A DNA stretch of 64,000 nt, taken from NCBI RefSeq assembly GCF_017652985.1, contig NZ_JAGGDJ010000006.1:62001-126000 (forward strand), written 5' to 3'. The position numbers and the translations under genes are program-made. Source of the stretch: Paenibacillus artemisiicola. GTDB taxonomy: Bacteria; Bacillota; Bacilli; Paenibacillales; Paenibacillaceae. Positions 1 through 8,131 of the stretch are shown in pieces (the first letter of the stretch is position 1; the number at the start of each line of letters is the position of its first letter). The notes beneath the pieces are model-generated. The model was not told the DNA's origin and did no database searches. It saw nothing but the letters and a program-made list of their open reading frames with translations.

Positions 1-1
1 C

Positions 2-1129
2 CACTACAACGCCGTGCCGAAGCCGGGCGCGTGGCATAAAGACAGCTACTGGGGCTACGACCGGCTCCGCAACCATCACCCGTGGTGGGCGATGATCATG
101 TACTTCCCGCAGGACACGCCGCAGGAGCTCGGACCTACGGGCGTTCTGCCGGGCACGCAGTTCGAGGACGGCCGCAACTTCGCGTCGGACGAGATGGAAG
201 AGGAAGCGACGGCGAAAGGGGAAGCGGGCACGTTCGCGCTCATCCACTATGACATCTGGCATCGTTCCACGCCGAACCTGCTCGGCAACCCGCGCTTCAT
301 GCTGAAGTTCGAATTCATGCGGACGCAGGCGCCGACGGCCCCGTCCTGGGATAACCGGACGGCGGATTTCGCTCAGGTGGCCGGCGGCGAGCCCTTCGCT
401 CACCGCGAGATCGCCGAGGACGTCTGGAACTGGTTGTCCGGCCGCACGGCGTCCCGAGCGGGCACGAAGCCGGGCGACGCGGCATCGGTCGAAGCGCTGG
501 CGGCGCGGCTGAAGGAATCGAAGGAGCCGGATGCCCTCGCGGCGGCGTACGACCTGGCGGCAAGCGGACCGGCCGGCATCGAAGCGCTGCTGGCCGCGCT
601 GAGCGGCGGCTACAAGAAGCGCGCGCGCATCGCTTCGTACGGCTTGTCGACGGCCGGCGCCGACGCCGTGCCTGGACTGACGGCGCTGCTCGGCAGCGAG
701 GACGAGACGGCCGTGAATAACGCCGTCTTCGCGCTCTCCGAGCTGCGCGGCTTCGCCGATAGCGCCGTGCCGCGCGTCGCGGCGCTGCTGGATCATCCGG
801 CCGCGGAGGTGCGGCGCACGGCCGTGGAAGCGCTCGGCATCATGAGCGCCGACGCGGGGGCCGTCGTCCCGGCGCTCGTCAAAGCGCTGTCGGACGCGGA
901 CACGCAGGTGCGCTTCACGGCGGGCTTGTCGCTCGTGCGCGTCGGTCCCGGCGCCGCGGATGCCGTGCCGGCGCTGGCGGGCGTGCTCGAGGACGGGAAC
1001 CGCTACGTGCGCGGCCACGCGCTGGAAGCGCTGCGCGCGATCGGCACGCCGGAAGCGCACGAGGTGCTGATGCACGAGCTCTTCAATACGCGCTGGTGCT
1101 CCGACACGACGCCGGCGAGCACGTTCTAA
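2..1129 (+). CDS. PhyH-type dioxygenase fused to HEAT repeats (5' partial)
   Basis: The reading frame is open from the first bases of the window, so the true start lies upstream; an internal GTG at 14 is not a convincing start. The N-terminal third has WHKDSYWG, containing the HxD iron-binding pair of the phytanoyl-CoA dioxygenase family (Fe(II)/2-oxoglutarate oxygenases), and later DIWHRSTPN, which fits the distal iron His. The C-terminal half (about residues 165-360) is Ala/Leu-rich and made of about 30-residue helical repeats such as VPALVKALSDADTQVRFTAG, typical of HEAT or PBS-lyase-type repeats. An oxygenase joined to a protein-binding solenoid is an uncommon architecture. The substrate cannot be told from sequence. 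Confidence 0.85.
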   Translation, partial: HYNAVPKPGAWHKDSYWGYDRLRNHHPWWAMIMYFPQDTPQELGPTGVLPGTQFEDGRNFASDEMEEEATAKGEAGTFALIHYDIWHRSTPNLLGNPRFMLKFEFMRTQAPTAPSWDNRTADFAQVAGGEPFAHREIAEDVWNWLSGRTASRAGTKPGDAASVEALAARLKESKEPDALAAAYDLAASGPAGIEALLAALSGGYKKRARIASYGLSTAGADAVPGLTALLGSEDETAVNNAVFALSELRGFADSAVPRVAALLDHPAAEVRRTAVEALGIMSADAGAVVPALVKALSDADTQVRFTAGLSLVRVGPGAADAVPALAGVLEDGNRYVRGHALEALRAIGTPEAHEVLMHELFNTRWCSDTTPASTF

Positions 1130-1164
1130 AGCGGGTCGGCCGGGCCGGGTTCGGCCGCGAACGC

Positions 1165-1200
1165 GCAAAGAGGCGATGCGTATGCATCGCCTCTTTGCTT
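1165..1200. terminator. Hairpin terminator between convergent genes
   Basis: A perfect 15-bp inverted repeat (GCAAAGAGGCGATGC at 1165-1179 and its complement at 1184-1198) with a 4-nt loop lies between the dioxygenase gene and the convergent ribokinase gene. The T-tract is short, but the placement fits a shared terminator. Confidence 0.75.
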
Positions 1201-1251
1201 TGCGCGCCAATCGAGGGCGGCTAGCCGCGCCGGCCTAATCGCCGGGGCGGC

Positions 1252-2166
1252 TTATCCGAGCTCCGCCATCGTCGGCATGCCGTCCTGCGCGCCGAACACG
1301 GTCACGGAACGGGACGCGGCCTTAACGGCCAGCGGCAGCGTGTCCTCGAGAGGCCAGCCGGCGGCGAGGCCGTAGCAGAGCGCGGCGTTGAACGCGTCGC
1401 CCGCGCCGGTCGTATCGACGACGTCCACGATCGGCGCGGGGACCGTGACGGGCTCGCCGCCGTCCGGCGCGAGGCAGGAGATTCCGTGCTTGCCGCGCGT
1501 CACGATCAGCGTCTGGCGGGGATGGCGCTCGCGCCACGCGCGCATCCGGGCGAACAGCTCGTCCTCGTTCGCGGCGGGGCTGCCGCAGTAGTAATCGAAT
1601 TCCGTCTCGTTCGGCGTAAAATAGTCGCCGAGCGCGATCTGCTCGTCCGTCAAGGCCGCCGCCGGCGCGGGGTTGATGATCGTGCGCACATCGGCCTCGC
1701 GGGCGATCCGCAGCGCCGTCTCCACCGCGGGCAGCGGGATTTCGAGCTGCACGATCAGCGCGTCCGCGCCGGCGATGACCGCCCGGTGCGCCTCGATCAT
1801 GTCCGGCGTGCAGCGTCCGTTCGCGCCGGGCACGATGACGATGCAGTTGTCGCCTTCGGTATGGAGAATCGTGGCGGTGCCGGTCGCGGCGTCTTTCAAT
1901 TCGGCGATCGCCGCCGTATCGACGCCGAAACCGCTCATCCGCGCCAGGATTTGCGCGCCGAACGCGTCGCCGCCGACGGCGCCGATCATGCCGACGTCCG
2001 CCCCGAGACGCGCGCAGCCGACCGCCTGGTTCGCGCCTTTCCCGCCGGAAATATAGTGAATGCTGTCCCCTTGGAGCGTTTCGCCCATCCGAGGCATGCG
2101 CCCCATCGTGAGGACCAAGTCCATGTTCAAGCTGCCGACAACGGCGATTTTCGGCTTCCGCGCCAT
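1252..2166 (-). CDS. rbsK: Ribokinase (PfkB family)
   Basis: This sugar kinase of the PfkB family is predicted to phosphorylate ribose at O5 in the cytoplasm. Family signature 1 is GGKGAN at residues 41-46, and signature 2, DTTGAGDAFNAA, near residue 250 carries the catalytic Asp and anion hole. VVGSLNMDLV at the N terminus is typical of RbsK. I place the start at the ATG at 2166 (MARKPK) because an AAAGG sits 9 nt upstream; an in-frame ATG at 2175 would overlap that site. The gene stands alone with its own promoter and is not next to a ribose transporter, so a related pentose or nucleoside sugar remains possible. Confidence 0.9.
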   Translation of the reverse strand: MARKPKIAVVGSLNMDLVLTMGRMPRMGETLQGDSIHYISGGKGANQAVGCARLGADVGMIGAVGGDAFGAQILARMSGFGVDTAAIAELKDAATGTATILHTEGDNCIVIVPGANGRCTPDMIEAHRAVIAGADALIVQLEIPLPAVETALRIAREADVRTIINPAPAAALTDEQIALGDYFTPNETEFDYYCGSPAANEDELFARMRAWRERHPRQTLIVTRGKHGISCLAPDGGEPVTVPAPIVDVVDTTGAGDAFNAALCYGLAAGWPLEDTLPLAVKAASRSVTVFGAQDGMPTMAELG

Positions 2167-2205
2167 CCGAATCATCCTTTGGCTTTGAATTTCGGCACCG
2201 GGTAG

Positions 2206-2222
2206 CGTTTGGTACCGTTTGC
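2206..2222. promoter_or_regulatory. Possible operator in the rbsK leader
   Basis: Two CGTTTG elements in direct orientation flank the palindrome GGTACC just downstream of the predicted rbsK transcription start. The position would suit a roadblock repressor, possibly LacI-type, but no regulator gene is nearby and the symmetry is incomplete. Confidence 0.25.
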
Positions 2223-2237
2223 AAGTGATCTACCGCG

Positions 2238-2267
2238 ACTATAGCACGGTCCGAAAACGACCGTCAA
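2238..2267 (-). promoter_or_regulatory. Sigma-A promoter of rbsK
   Basis: On the minus strand TTGACG (2262-2267) is followed after 18 nt by TATAGT (2238-2243), preceded by TGC, giving an extended -10. Transcription would start near 2230, about 65 nt before the rbsK start. Confidence 0.65.
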
Positions 2268-2298
2268 TTCCGGCGCGAGCCGAAACCCGGACGGCAAT

Positions 2299-2324
2299 AA
2301 AAAAAGCCCGGGCGGCGCCCGAGC
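2299..2324 (-). terminator. Terminator downstream of tRNA-Pro
   Basis: On the minus strand GCTCGGGC, a GCC loop and GCCCGGGC form an 8-bp stem with one G-U pair, followed by seven T. It lies about 70 nt beyond the tRNA 3' end and is a canonical intrinsic terminator. Confidence 0.85.
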
Positions 2325-2392
2325 GTTTGATTACAACCGAATGCGTTGAAGGTTACGAGATGAAGCATCAGGCTCCGAAATCGGAGTATGGA

Positions 2393-2469
2393 TGGTCGGG
2401 ACGACACGATTCGAACATGCGACCTCCTGGACCCGAACCAGGCGCTCTACCAAGCTGAGCTACGTCCCG
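2393..2469 (-). tRNA. tRNA-Pro (anticodon CGG)
   Basis: The minus strand folds as a complete 77-nt tRNA with encoded CCA. The acceptor stem is CGGGACG paired with CGTCCCG. The D arm has GTAGCTCAGCTTGGTAGAGC. The anticodon stem is CCTGG/CCAGG around the loop TTCGGGT, giving anticodon CGG for codon CCG. The T loop is TTCGAAT. It is a single gene, not part of a tRNA array, with its own terminator downstream. A CGG-anticodon proline tRNA fits the high GC content. Confidence 0.97.
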
Positions 2470-2515
2470 TTAAGTAGAGAAATCGATAAGCACAAGAGGA
2501 ATATTATCATAATCT

Positions 2516-3067
2516 TCAAAAAGGATGCAAGTCCTTTTTTTCGGTCCGCTTCGCGTACCAGAACCGGAATCCCGGCTTCGGCGCGGCGGGACGTTCCGAA
2601 GGCGCAGGGCGGTATCGCGGGTTGTCCCACCGCAGGCGCCTATCCGCGTCGATGGCGAAGCCGAACTTGCCGTAAAAGTGCCGCAGCCGCTCCGCATGGT
2701 CCCGATGCTCGGCCTGCTGCAGCCGGCCTTCGATGCGGGCGACATTGCCGCGTTCCGCGAGCGCCAGCAGCTGCTTCATCATCAGCGAGCCGTAGCCGCG
2801 GTTGATCTTGTCGCCGAGGATGCGGATATACTGCAGGCTCCACGCGTTGCCGGTCCCGCCTGCCGGCGTTACGTGCATGACCGGATCGTTGAGATGGCGC
2901 TTCGTGGCAATGCCGCTCGCGTAGACGATCCGCGCATGGATGTCGAGCCGGCCGGGCGGCGAATACAGAATGACCGTGTCTCCGGTCCGCGACGCGGCGA
3001 CGTCGTGCACGGCGCACCGGTCGGCACGGAGCAGTTCGAGCTGGCGCTTGACGATGGCGTCTTCCAT
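2516..3067 (-). CDS. GNAT family N-acetyltransferase
   Basis: The 183-aa protein carries the acetyl-CoA-binding core of GNAT acetyltransferases: NRGYGSLMMKQLLALAERG (motif A type, about residues 92-110) followed by HAERLRHFYGKFGFAID (motif B). The start is supported by AAGGAGGGA seven nt before the ATG. The C-terminal tail is rich in Pro, Arg and Lys and lies outside the fold. The gene is upstream of the tRNA on the same strand. The acceptor substrate cannot be predicted; it could be a small molecule, a peptide N terminus or an antibiotic. Confidence 0.8.
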   Translation of the reverse strand: MEDAIVKRQLELLRADRCAVHDVAASRTGDTVILYSPPGRLDIHARIVYASGIATKRHLNDPVMHVTPAGGTGNAWSLQYIRILGDKINRGYGSLMMKQLLALAERGNVARIEGRLQQAEHRDHAERLRHFYGKFGFAIDADRRLRWDNPRYRPAPSERPAAPKPGFRFWYAKRTEKKDLHPF

Positions 3068-3747
3068 CGGAGTCCCTCCTTGGTCGCGGCTCGGCGGCCG
3101 CCGTTTGTACAGCTTATTACCACCGCCGGCCGCTCATGACGCCCTCCCATTGCGAAATGCGCATTATAAACGCCGTCCTCCCTTCGGGTCGCAGGCGGAG
3201 GTTGGCTTCCTCACGGGCCGCGTCGTCGCCCTACCATTATAAATAGAGGCGCGGCGTGCGAACGGTCGCTCGCGAACGTGCGGCGTCGTGGTATATATGG
3301 GCCGCGGAACGAAGAATCTATACACGTTATGGAAGCCGCTCGGCGACATCCGGTCTGCGAAACGGCGGTGCTGCCGGGCAGCGGCCGGGTACGAAGCCCT
3401 ACCGCGGAATTCCGCCGCCGCTGCTCCTAGGGATGGCTCGAATCCGGCTTGCCGCCCGGGCTCCGGGACGGATGGAGGGGCTTTTCGGGGCGGATTCGCC
3501 GCGAAAGGCTCTTTTCTTGGTTCGGTTTTGTATGGTAAATTAAGGGTAACCAATGGCAAGGAGGGAGAGACTTGCCCGCGACGGAGGCATGAAGCTCCTG
3601 CGCGGCGTTTCCCGCGGCTGGGACCGCATGCCCATCCGGACCCCCTTCGCGCGTCGGCCCGCCATCAAGTCAGGCAACGGCGTCCCCGGCGTCTTGGAAG
3701 CGGGAGCCGGAAGGGTTCGAGGAAGTCCCGTCTTCGCGATTTATTTT
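3068..3747. other. 680-bp stretch with no supported gene
   Basis: Several frames stay open here, but their products are compositionally random Arg/Ala/Pro-rich strings, none with a convincing Shine-Dalgarno site or family signal. The one structure I can support is an imperfect GC-rich hairpin at about 3481-3509, followed by a T-rich run, which could be a weak terminator or a small RNA end. The region separates the divergent GNAT gene and pspA operon. Confidence 0.5.
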
Positions 3748-3776
3748 TGAAACGCATGCTCTCCCGCGGCCGTAAT
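3748..3776 (+). promoter_or_regulatory. Sigma-W-type ECF promoter of the pspA operon
   Basis: TGAAAC (3748-3753) and CGTAAT (3771-3776) are separated by 17 nt. This matches the TGAAAC/CGTA consensus used by Bacillus sigma-W, which is known to drive pspA in B. subtilis. It lies about 50 nt upstream of the pspA start. Confidence 0.75.
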
Positions 3777-3826
3777 AGGTAACATAAACGCTGACGAACA
3801 GCATACCCCAAGGAGGAAAAAGAACC

Positions 3827-4498
3827 ATGTCTGTATTCAAACGCCTGCGCGACCTTACGTTGTCCAACGTGTACGCCCTGATCGAGAAAGCCGAAGATCC
3901 GATCAAGCTGACGGACCAATATATCCGCGACATGCAGGAAGACCTCGAAGACGCCGAGAAAGCGGTCGCCGCGCAAATCGCGATCGAGAAACGGTTCAAG
4001 CAATTGTACGAAGAGCAGGACGCGCTCGTGCAGAAGCGCTCGGAGCAAGCGCACACGGCGGCCTCCATGCAGAACGTCGAGCTCGCGCGCCGCGCGCTGG
4101 AAGAGAAGAATGCCGCCGAACAGAAGCGCGACGAATACAAGATCAGCTACGATTCGAACAAAGCGTCCGCGGACAATCTCCGCGCGAAGCTGAGCGAGAT
4201 GCGCGACCAGCTGACGGAAATGAAAAACAAACGGGAAACGCTGGTGGCACGTTACAAAGCCGCGAAAGCGCAAGCCGACATCAACAAGTCGATGGCGGGC
4301 TTCAGCTCCGACTCGGCGATGTCCGGCCTGAAGCGGATGGAAGAGAAAATGCTGCAAGCCGAAGCGCAAGCCGAAGCAAGCAACGAAATGAACAGCAAAG
4401 CCAAATCGCTCGACGACGAGTTCGAGTCGCTCGGCCGGAACAAAGCCGTCGACGACGAACTGGCGGCGCTCATGAAGCAATACGAGAAAAAAGAATAA
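3827..4498 (+). CDS. pspA: Phage-shock protein A (PspA/IM30 family)
   Basis: The 223-aa protein is almost wholly helical and coiled-coil, beginning with MSVFKRLRDLTLSNVYALIE, the amphipathic N-terminal helix that binds stressed membrane in PspA/IM30/Vipp1 proteins. DPIKLTDQYIRDMQEDLEDAE follows as in the family, and the length matches. PspA polymerises on the inner face of the membrane to limit leakage. AAGGAGG sits 11 nt before the ATG and a sigma-W-type promoter lies upstream. The genes behind it (DUF350, DUF4178, DUF4247) are recurrent PspA partners, so this is best read as an envelope-stress operon. Confidence 0.95.
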   Translation: MSVFKRLRDLTLSNVYALIEKAEDPIKLTDQYIRDMQEDLEDAEKAVAAQIAIEKRFKQLYEEQDALVQKRSEQAHTAASMQNVELARRALEEKNAAEQKRDEYKISYDSNKASADNLRAKLSEMRDQLTEMKNKRETLVARYKAAKAQADINKSMAGFSSDSAMSGLKRMEEKMLQAEAQAEASNEMNSKAKSLDDEFESLGRNKAVDDELAALMKQYEKKE

Positions 4499-4547
4499 GC
4501 TCGTAGTATACTACAAGTAAGTACCGCAGCAGCCAGCTCATGGAAAG

Positions 4548-4606
4548 AACGTCTGCCGGCATGGACCGCAAGCTTTGCGCGCTTCCATGCGCGAGGACGT
4601 TTTTTC
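4548..4606 (+). terminator. Hairpin with T-run between pspA and the DUF350 gene
   Basis: AACGTC (4548-4553) pairs with GACGTT and GCATGGA with TCCATGC around a long loop, followed by a run of T. The stem is interrupted, so this may be a partial terminator that raises pspA over its downstream partners. Confidence 0.5.
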
Positions 4607-4656
4607 TTTGGTCTTGCGGCCGCTGCGGCAAAATAGACGATGGAGGCTCTTGACGA

Positions 4657-5061
4657 ATGACACTTGACCAGATGCTCGGCATTCTCGTATGGACCGGAGC
4701 CGGCGCGGTGCTGCTGATCGTGCTGATGGCGATCGACTCGCTGTTTACCCGGTACAAGGACTTGGAAGAAATCAAGAACGGCAACGTGGCGGTCACGACC
4801 CGCTTCATTATGAAGCTGATCGCGCAGGCCTTTATTCTCTCGCGCTCCATCGCGACGTCGGACGACCTCTGGGAAGCGCTGGTCGTATCGGCTATCTCGT
4901 TCGTGATTCTGCTGCTCATCGAGAGCCTCGTCGAGTTCGCGCTCCGGGCGATGGCGGGACTGGACTTGACCGAAGGAACGCGGAAGAACCAGATCGCCTC
5001 GGCGCTGTTTACGGGTTCGCTGCATTTGGCCGGCGCCCTGATCATCGGAGCCTGCCTGTAA
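4657..5061 (+). CDS. DUF350 family membrane protein
   Basis: The 134-aa protein shows four hydrophobic segments: GILVWTGAGAVLLIVLMAI, a second around residues 55-65 (FIMKLIAQAFIL), VVSAISFVILLLIESLVEF, and a C-terminal GSLHLAGALIIGACL. This duplicated two-helix layout is that of DUF350 (YjfL-like) proteins, small membrane proteins often encoded with PspA homologues. The molecular role is unknown; placement predicts a membrane partner of the PspA response. The ATG at 4657 follows GATGGAGGCTCTTGACGA, with GGAGG at a usable though slightly long distance. Confidence 0.85.
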   Translation: MTLDQMLGILVWTGAGAVLLIVLMAIDSLFTRYKDLEEIKNGNVAVTTRFIMKLIAQAFILSRSIATSDDLWEALVVSAISFVILLLIESLVEFALRAMAGLDLTEGTRKNQIASALFTGSLHLAGALIIGACL

Positions 5062-5087
5062 TCAAGAAATCGTAAGGAGCGATCGCC

Positions 5088-5594
5088 ATGGGCATTTTCT
5101 CACGTATCAAAAACATTATCGCGAAGCCTGAACCGCCCCGCGCGGAGAAGAGCATGCTGACGATCGGACCGGGCGACGTCTGCGAGGTGTCGCTCGTGAC
5201 CTACGAGGTCATCGGCCGCTTGCAGAACCGCCAGCGCAACCTCATCGTATTGACGCTGCGCGACGGCTCGTCCATCCGCTACTTGACGATCGAGGAACGC
5301 GAACGGACCGTCTACGCGCTGTACGAACCGATCGACGGCCGGCTCGATTCCGTGGAGGAAGTTCCGACGGAGCTTGAATTGGACGACCGGACCTACCACC
5401 TTGAAGAACAATATTCCGGCTTCGTCGCCGCCGTCGGCAAGACGCCGTTCGTCCAGGGCGGCGAGCAGTACGTGTGGCAGTACCAGTCCGACGACCAGAA
5501 GCTGCTCCGCATCGAATGGCAGGACGGGCGGTTCATGCTGTACGAAGGCGATAGCGTGCTTCCCGCCGACGTCCGCGTGCTCCGCGGGACCTAG
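5088..5594 (+). CDS. DUF4178 domain protein
   Basis: This 168-aa soluble protein resembles the DUF4178 family, a beta-rich domain found with PspA/DUF350 genes. Features seen are GPGDVCEVSLVTYEVIGRL, DGSSIRYLTIEERERTVYALYEP, which matches the recurrent statement that the domain binds a property of its own gene set, and a C-terminal QSDDQKLLRIEWQDGRFMLY strand pair. It has no signal peptide or membrane segment and is probably cytoplasmic. It lies 26 nt after the DUF350 gene and 6 nt before the lipoprotein gene, in one operon. The biochemical function is not known. Confidence 0.75.
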   Translation: MGIFSRIKNIIAKPEPPRAEKSMLTIGPGDVCEVSLVTYEVIGRLQNRQRNLIVLTLRDGSSIRYLTIEERERTVYALYEPIDGRLDSVEEVPTELELDDRTYHLEEQYSGFVAAVGKTPFVQGGEQYVWQYQSDDQKLLRIEWQDGRFMLYEGDSVLPADVRVLRGT

Positions 5595-5600
5595 GAGAGG

Positions 5601-6347
5601 ATGAGGAGGATGCGCAGCAAAGGCTCTTATTTACTCAAATTCCTGCTGGTCTTCACGCTCGTCTTCCCGCTGCTCGCCGCCTGCGGCGTCAATCAGAAGA
5701 TCGAGGAGCAGTACCCGCTTGAATCGGTGAACGGCAGCGGCGCCAGCACGTCGTACGTCTATCGCGCGGCCGGGGTCAGCGTGCCGGAAGTCGCGAAGGC
5801 GCTCGTCGATCAGCAGAAGCCGCAGCAGGAATCCGCCGAGGCGAAGGATCACATGTTCCTCGTCTACAACGACCGGATCATCCATCTGCAGCAGGATACG
5901 GAGAAGCCGGAAGACACGCTGATCGAAGTCGACTCGCAGGAATACGTCCGGCAGAACTACAGCTCGAGCTTCCTGGAAGGTTACCTGCTGGCGAGCTTCC
6001 TGGGCAACCTGTTCGACAACGGGCGCTACGGCCACGGCTCGTACCGCGGCTACGACGACCGGGGGACGTACAAGCCGACCGGCGGCAGCTACCACGCGCC
6101 GACGGCGCAGGAGAAGAAGGCCGTCCCGCCGATGACGGTCACGCGCACGGGCTCGATCTTCAAGCGGTCGAAGAACGCCGATACGACGAGTCCGTCCGGC
6201 GCCGGCAGCGTGACGAGCAATCCGTCCAAAGGCAAGATCACGCGCGATACCGACGGCGGCAAGAAGTCGGGCAGCTGGCTGACGCCGCGCAAGTCGTCCA
6301 AGCCGAAGACGCGGGTCGGCTTCGGCCGGGTCAGCCGAAGGCGATGA
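5601..6347 (+). CDS. DUF4247-type lipoprotein
   Basis: The 248-aa product begins with a basic stretch, a hydrophobic core (LLKFLLVFTLVFPLLAA) and the lipobox LAAC, so it should be a lipid-anchored surface protein. The middle (about residues 60-135) resembles DUF4247 proteins that accompany DUF350/DUF4178 genes. The C-terminal 100 residues are Gly/Ser/Lys/Arg-rich and probably disordered. An in-frame ATG at 5610 is an alternative start because the AGGAGAGG site is very close to the ATG at 5601. It is the last gene of the pspA operon and is followed by a strong terminator. Confidence 0.75.
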   Translation: MRRMRSKGSYLLKFLLVFTLVFPLLAACGVNQKIEEQYPLESVNGSGASTSYVYRAAGVSVPEVAKALVDQQKPQQESAEAKDHMFLVYNDRIIHLQQDTEKPEDTLIEVDSQEYVRQNYSSSFLEGYLLASFLGNLFDNGRYGHGSYRGYDDRGTYKPTGGSYHAPTAQEKKAVPPMTVTRTGSIFKRSKNADTTSPSGAGSVTSNPSKGKITRDTDGGKKSGSWLTPRKSSKPKTRVGFGRVSRRR

Positions 6348-6426
6348 CGCTGCAAGCCGCGTTCAAGACGAGGCTGCTTCTGTGAAAGCATTCGGAATTG
6401 GCAAAAGTACGGCAAGGAACGGCGAA

Positions 6427-6472
6427 GAACGGATGAAGGAGCCCGGCGGGCTCGTTCATCCGTTCTTTTTTG
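6427..6472 (+). terminator. Intrinsic terminator of the pspA operon
   Basis: An 11-bp perfect stem (GAACGGATGAA / TTCATCCGTTC) continues into GAGCCCG/CGGGCTC and is followed by six T. Confidence 0.92.
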
Positions 6473-6562
6473 TTGGCTTCAAGCTCTTCCGGCGGGAGTC
6501 CCCATACGGTATGATAGGTAGGTTATGGTTGACGAGGGTACAAGCATGGAAGGGGAAACGAC

Positions 6563-7789
6563 ATGAAACGTTTGCTGTCGCCGCTGAATACGGTCGTGCT
6601 TACGCAGTTTTTGAGCGCATTCGCGGATAATTTGAATTTCTTTCTGATCGTGGGCATGGTGAAGCGCCAAGGGGCGGCGAATCCGGACATCGCGGTCAAC
6701 TATATCCAGATCGCGTTCCTGGCCGCATACATCGTCCTCGCGCCGATCGTCGGCGCGTTCGCCGACAAGAAGGCGAAGTCGAACGTGCTGCTGCTCGGCA
6801 ACGCGCTGAAGGCCGCGGGCATCGCCATGCTGCTGTTCGGCCTGCCGCCGGCGCTCTGCTATGTCTTCGTCGGCATCGGGGCGGTCGTGTATTCGCCGGG
6901 CAAATACGGGATCTTGACGGAGCTGACGACAACGGAGAGCGAGCTGCTGCGGGCGAACGCGAAGGTCGAGGGCTCCACGATTCTGGCGATTCTGCTCGGC
7001 ACGGTCGCGGGGGGCTTCCTGGCGCAGAATTCAGACTTGCCCGCCGTCGTCGCCTGTCTCGCCGTGTATGTGCTGTCGCTGCTGATGACGTTCCTCATTC
7101 CGGCCAAGCCCGGGAACGCAGACCTGCGCTACGGGAAGGAAGCGATGCAGTTCCTCCGCGACTTCGGCACCATGTTCCGCAATCCGCGGGCGCGGTTTTC
7201 GCTCATCGGCACCGGTTCCTTTTGGCTGACGGCCGCCGTGCTGCGCATTGCCTTGATCGCGTGGCTGCCGCTGAACCTCGGCATTACGGACACGGACCAG
7301 CAATCCATGATGATCGGCATCACGGCGATCGGCGTCGTCGCGAGCGCATTTCTGACGCCGAAGCTGGTGCCCGCGGGCAAGCTGCATCGCGCCTTCTTCT
7401 ACGGGCTGTTCATGGTGGCGGCGGTGATGCTGGCCACGATGACCTACGTCCTTTGGCTGACCGTCGCGCTGCTGTTCCTGATCGGCGTGTTCGGCGGCAT
7501 CTTCGTGATTCCGCTCAATACGATGCTGCAGGAGGAGGGCAAGACGACGATCGGCTCCGGCAAAACGATCGCGGTGCAAAATTTCAGCGAAAACGTGCTG
7601 ACCGTCACCGGGCTGCTGATCTACCTGACCTTGAGCCAGATGCACGTCTCCGTCAATGGCTCCGTCATCGGCATCGGCTTGGTGCTGCTGGCGTTCATCC
7701 TGTTTCTCGCGACGCAGCTTCGCGCCATCGCGGGGACGAAACGGCAGAGCCAAGCGGACGGCAGCGGGCAGACCTCGAAGCGGGGCTGA
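6563..7789 (+). CDS. LplT-like MFS transporter
   Basis: This 408-aa integral membrane protein has 12 predicted helices of the major facilitator superfamily. The opening LNTVVLTQFLSAFADNLNFF and the GAFADKKAKSNVLLLGN loop resemble LplT, which flips lysophospholipids inward for reacylation. AVVYSPGKYGILTELTTTESELLRANAKVEGSTI is also typical in outline of that subfamily. The ATG is preceded by GAAGGGGAAACGAC. It is a single gene between two terminators; no acyltransferase partner (Aas) is adjacent, so the lysophospholipid substrate is only an inference from family. Confidence 0.8.
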   Translation: MKRLLSPLNTVVLTQFLSAFADNLNFFLIVGMVKRQGAANPDIAVNYIQIAFLAAYIVLAPIVGAFADKKAKSNVLLLGNALKAAGIAMLLFGLPPALCYVFVGIGAVVYSPGKYGILTELTTTESELLRANAKVEGSTILAILLGTVAGGFLAQNSDLPAVVACLAVYVLSLLMTFLIPAKPGNADLRYGKEAMQFLRDFGTMFRNPRARFSLIGTGSFWLTAAVLRIALIAWLPLNLGITDTDQQSMMIGITAIGVVASAFLTPKLVPAGKLHRAFFYGLFMVAAVMLATMTYVLWLTVALLFLIGVFGGIFVIPLNTMLQEEGKTTIGSGKTIAVQNFSENVLTVTGLLIYLTLSQMHVSVNGSVIGIGLVLLAFILFLATQLRAIAGTKRQSQADGSGQTSKRG

Positions 7790-7868
7790 CGGCGTTACAA
7801 CGGCAAGCGGAATGTTGCGTTATTATTAATAGAAGAAACACGTCGCGGCGGAGGCAGGAGAGGGAAAG

Positions 7869-7910
7869 ATGACCGGTTCTTGGGTCGAGTCACGATTGCC
7901 TCTATATTGA
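7869..7910 (+). other. Possible 13-codon ORF between lplT-like gene and a terminator
   Basis: An ATG preceded by AGGAGAGGG opens a 13-residue frame (MTGSWVESRLPLY) that ends 72 nt before a strong terminator hairpin. The good Shine-Dalgarno site is the only support. It may be a leader or chance; nothing else is seen in the 340-bp gap from 7790 to 8131. Confidence 0.2.
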
Positions 7911-7982
7911 AGCGCGGAGCGCTGAACGGATGCTTGCCGAATGCGAAGAAAATATAAATTTTTACTAAAAATTACCTAAACG

Positions 7983-8030
7983 ATCCTTTCGCTTTTGACG
8001 TCCTTTCGGGCGCGGCGAAAGGATTTTTTT
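7983..8030 (+). terminator. Intrinsic terminator after the lplT-like gene
   Basis: ATCCTTTCGC (7983-7992) pairs perfectly with GCGAAAGGAT (8015-8024) and is followed by a run of T; the loop contains a second partial copy of the arm. Confidence 0.8.
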
Positions 8031-8131
8031 GCTAGATTAACTTTTTTTAAGCATCCTAGCTGTTTCGTTCGGGCTCTCGCGAGGGTAAAATGATTGCCGG
8101 ATACCAAATTGGGTATGGAGGGCAATCATTC

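Noticed and set aside
2392..2805. 137-codon plus-strand frame
   Set aside because: It reads through the reverse complement of tRNA-Pro and lies antisense to the GNAT gene.
3553..3750. 65-codon ORF upstream of pspA
   Set aside because: Random-looking Arg/Gly-rich product; it runs into the sigma-W promoter.
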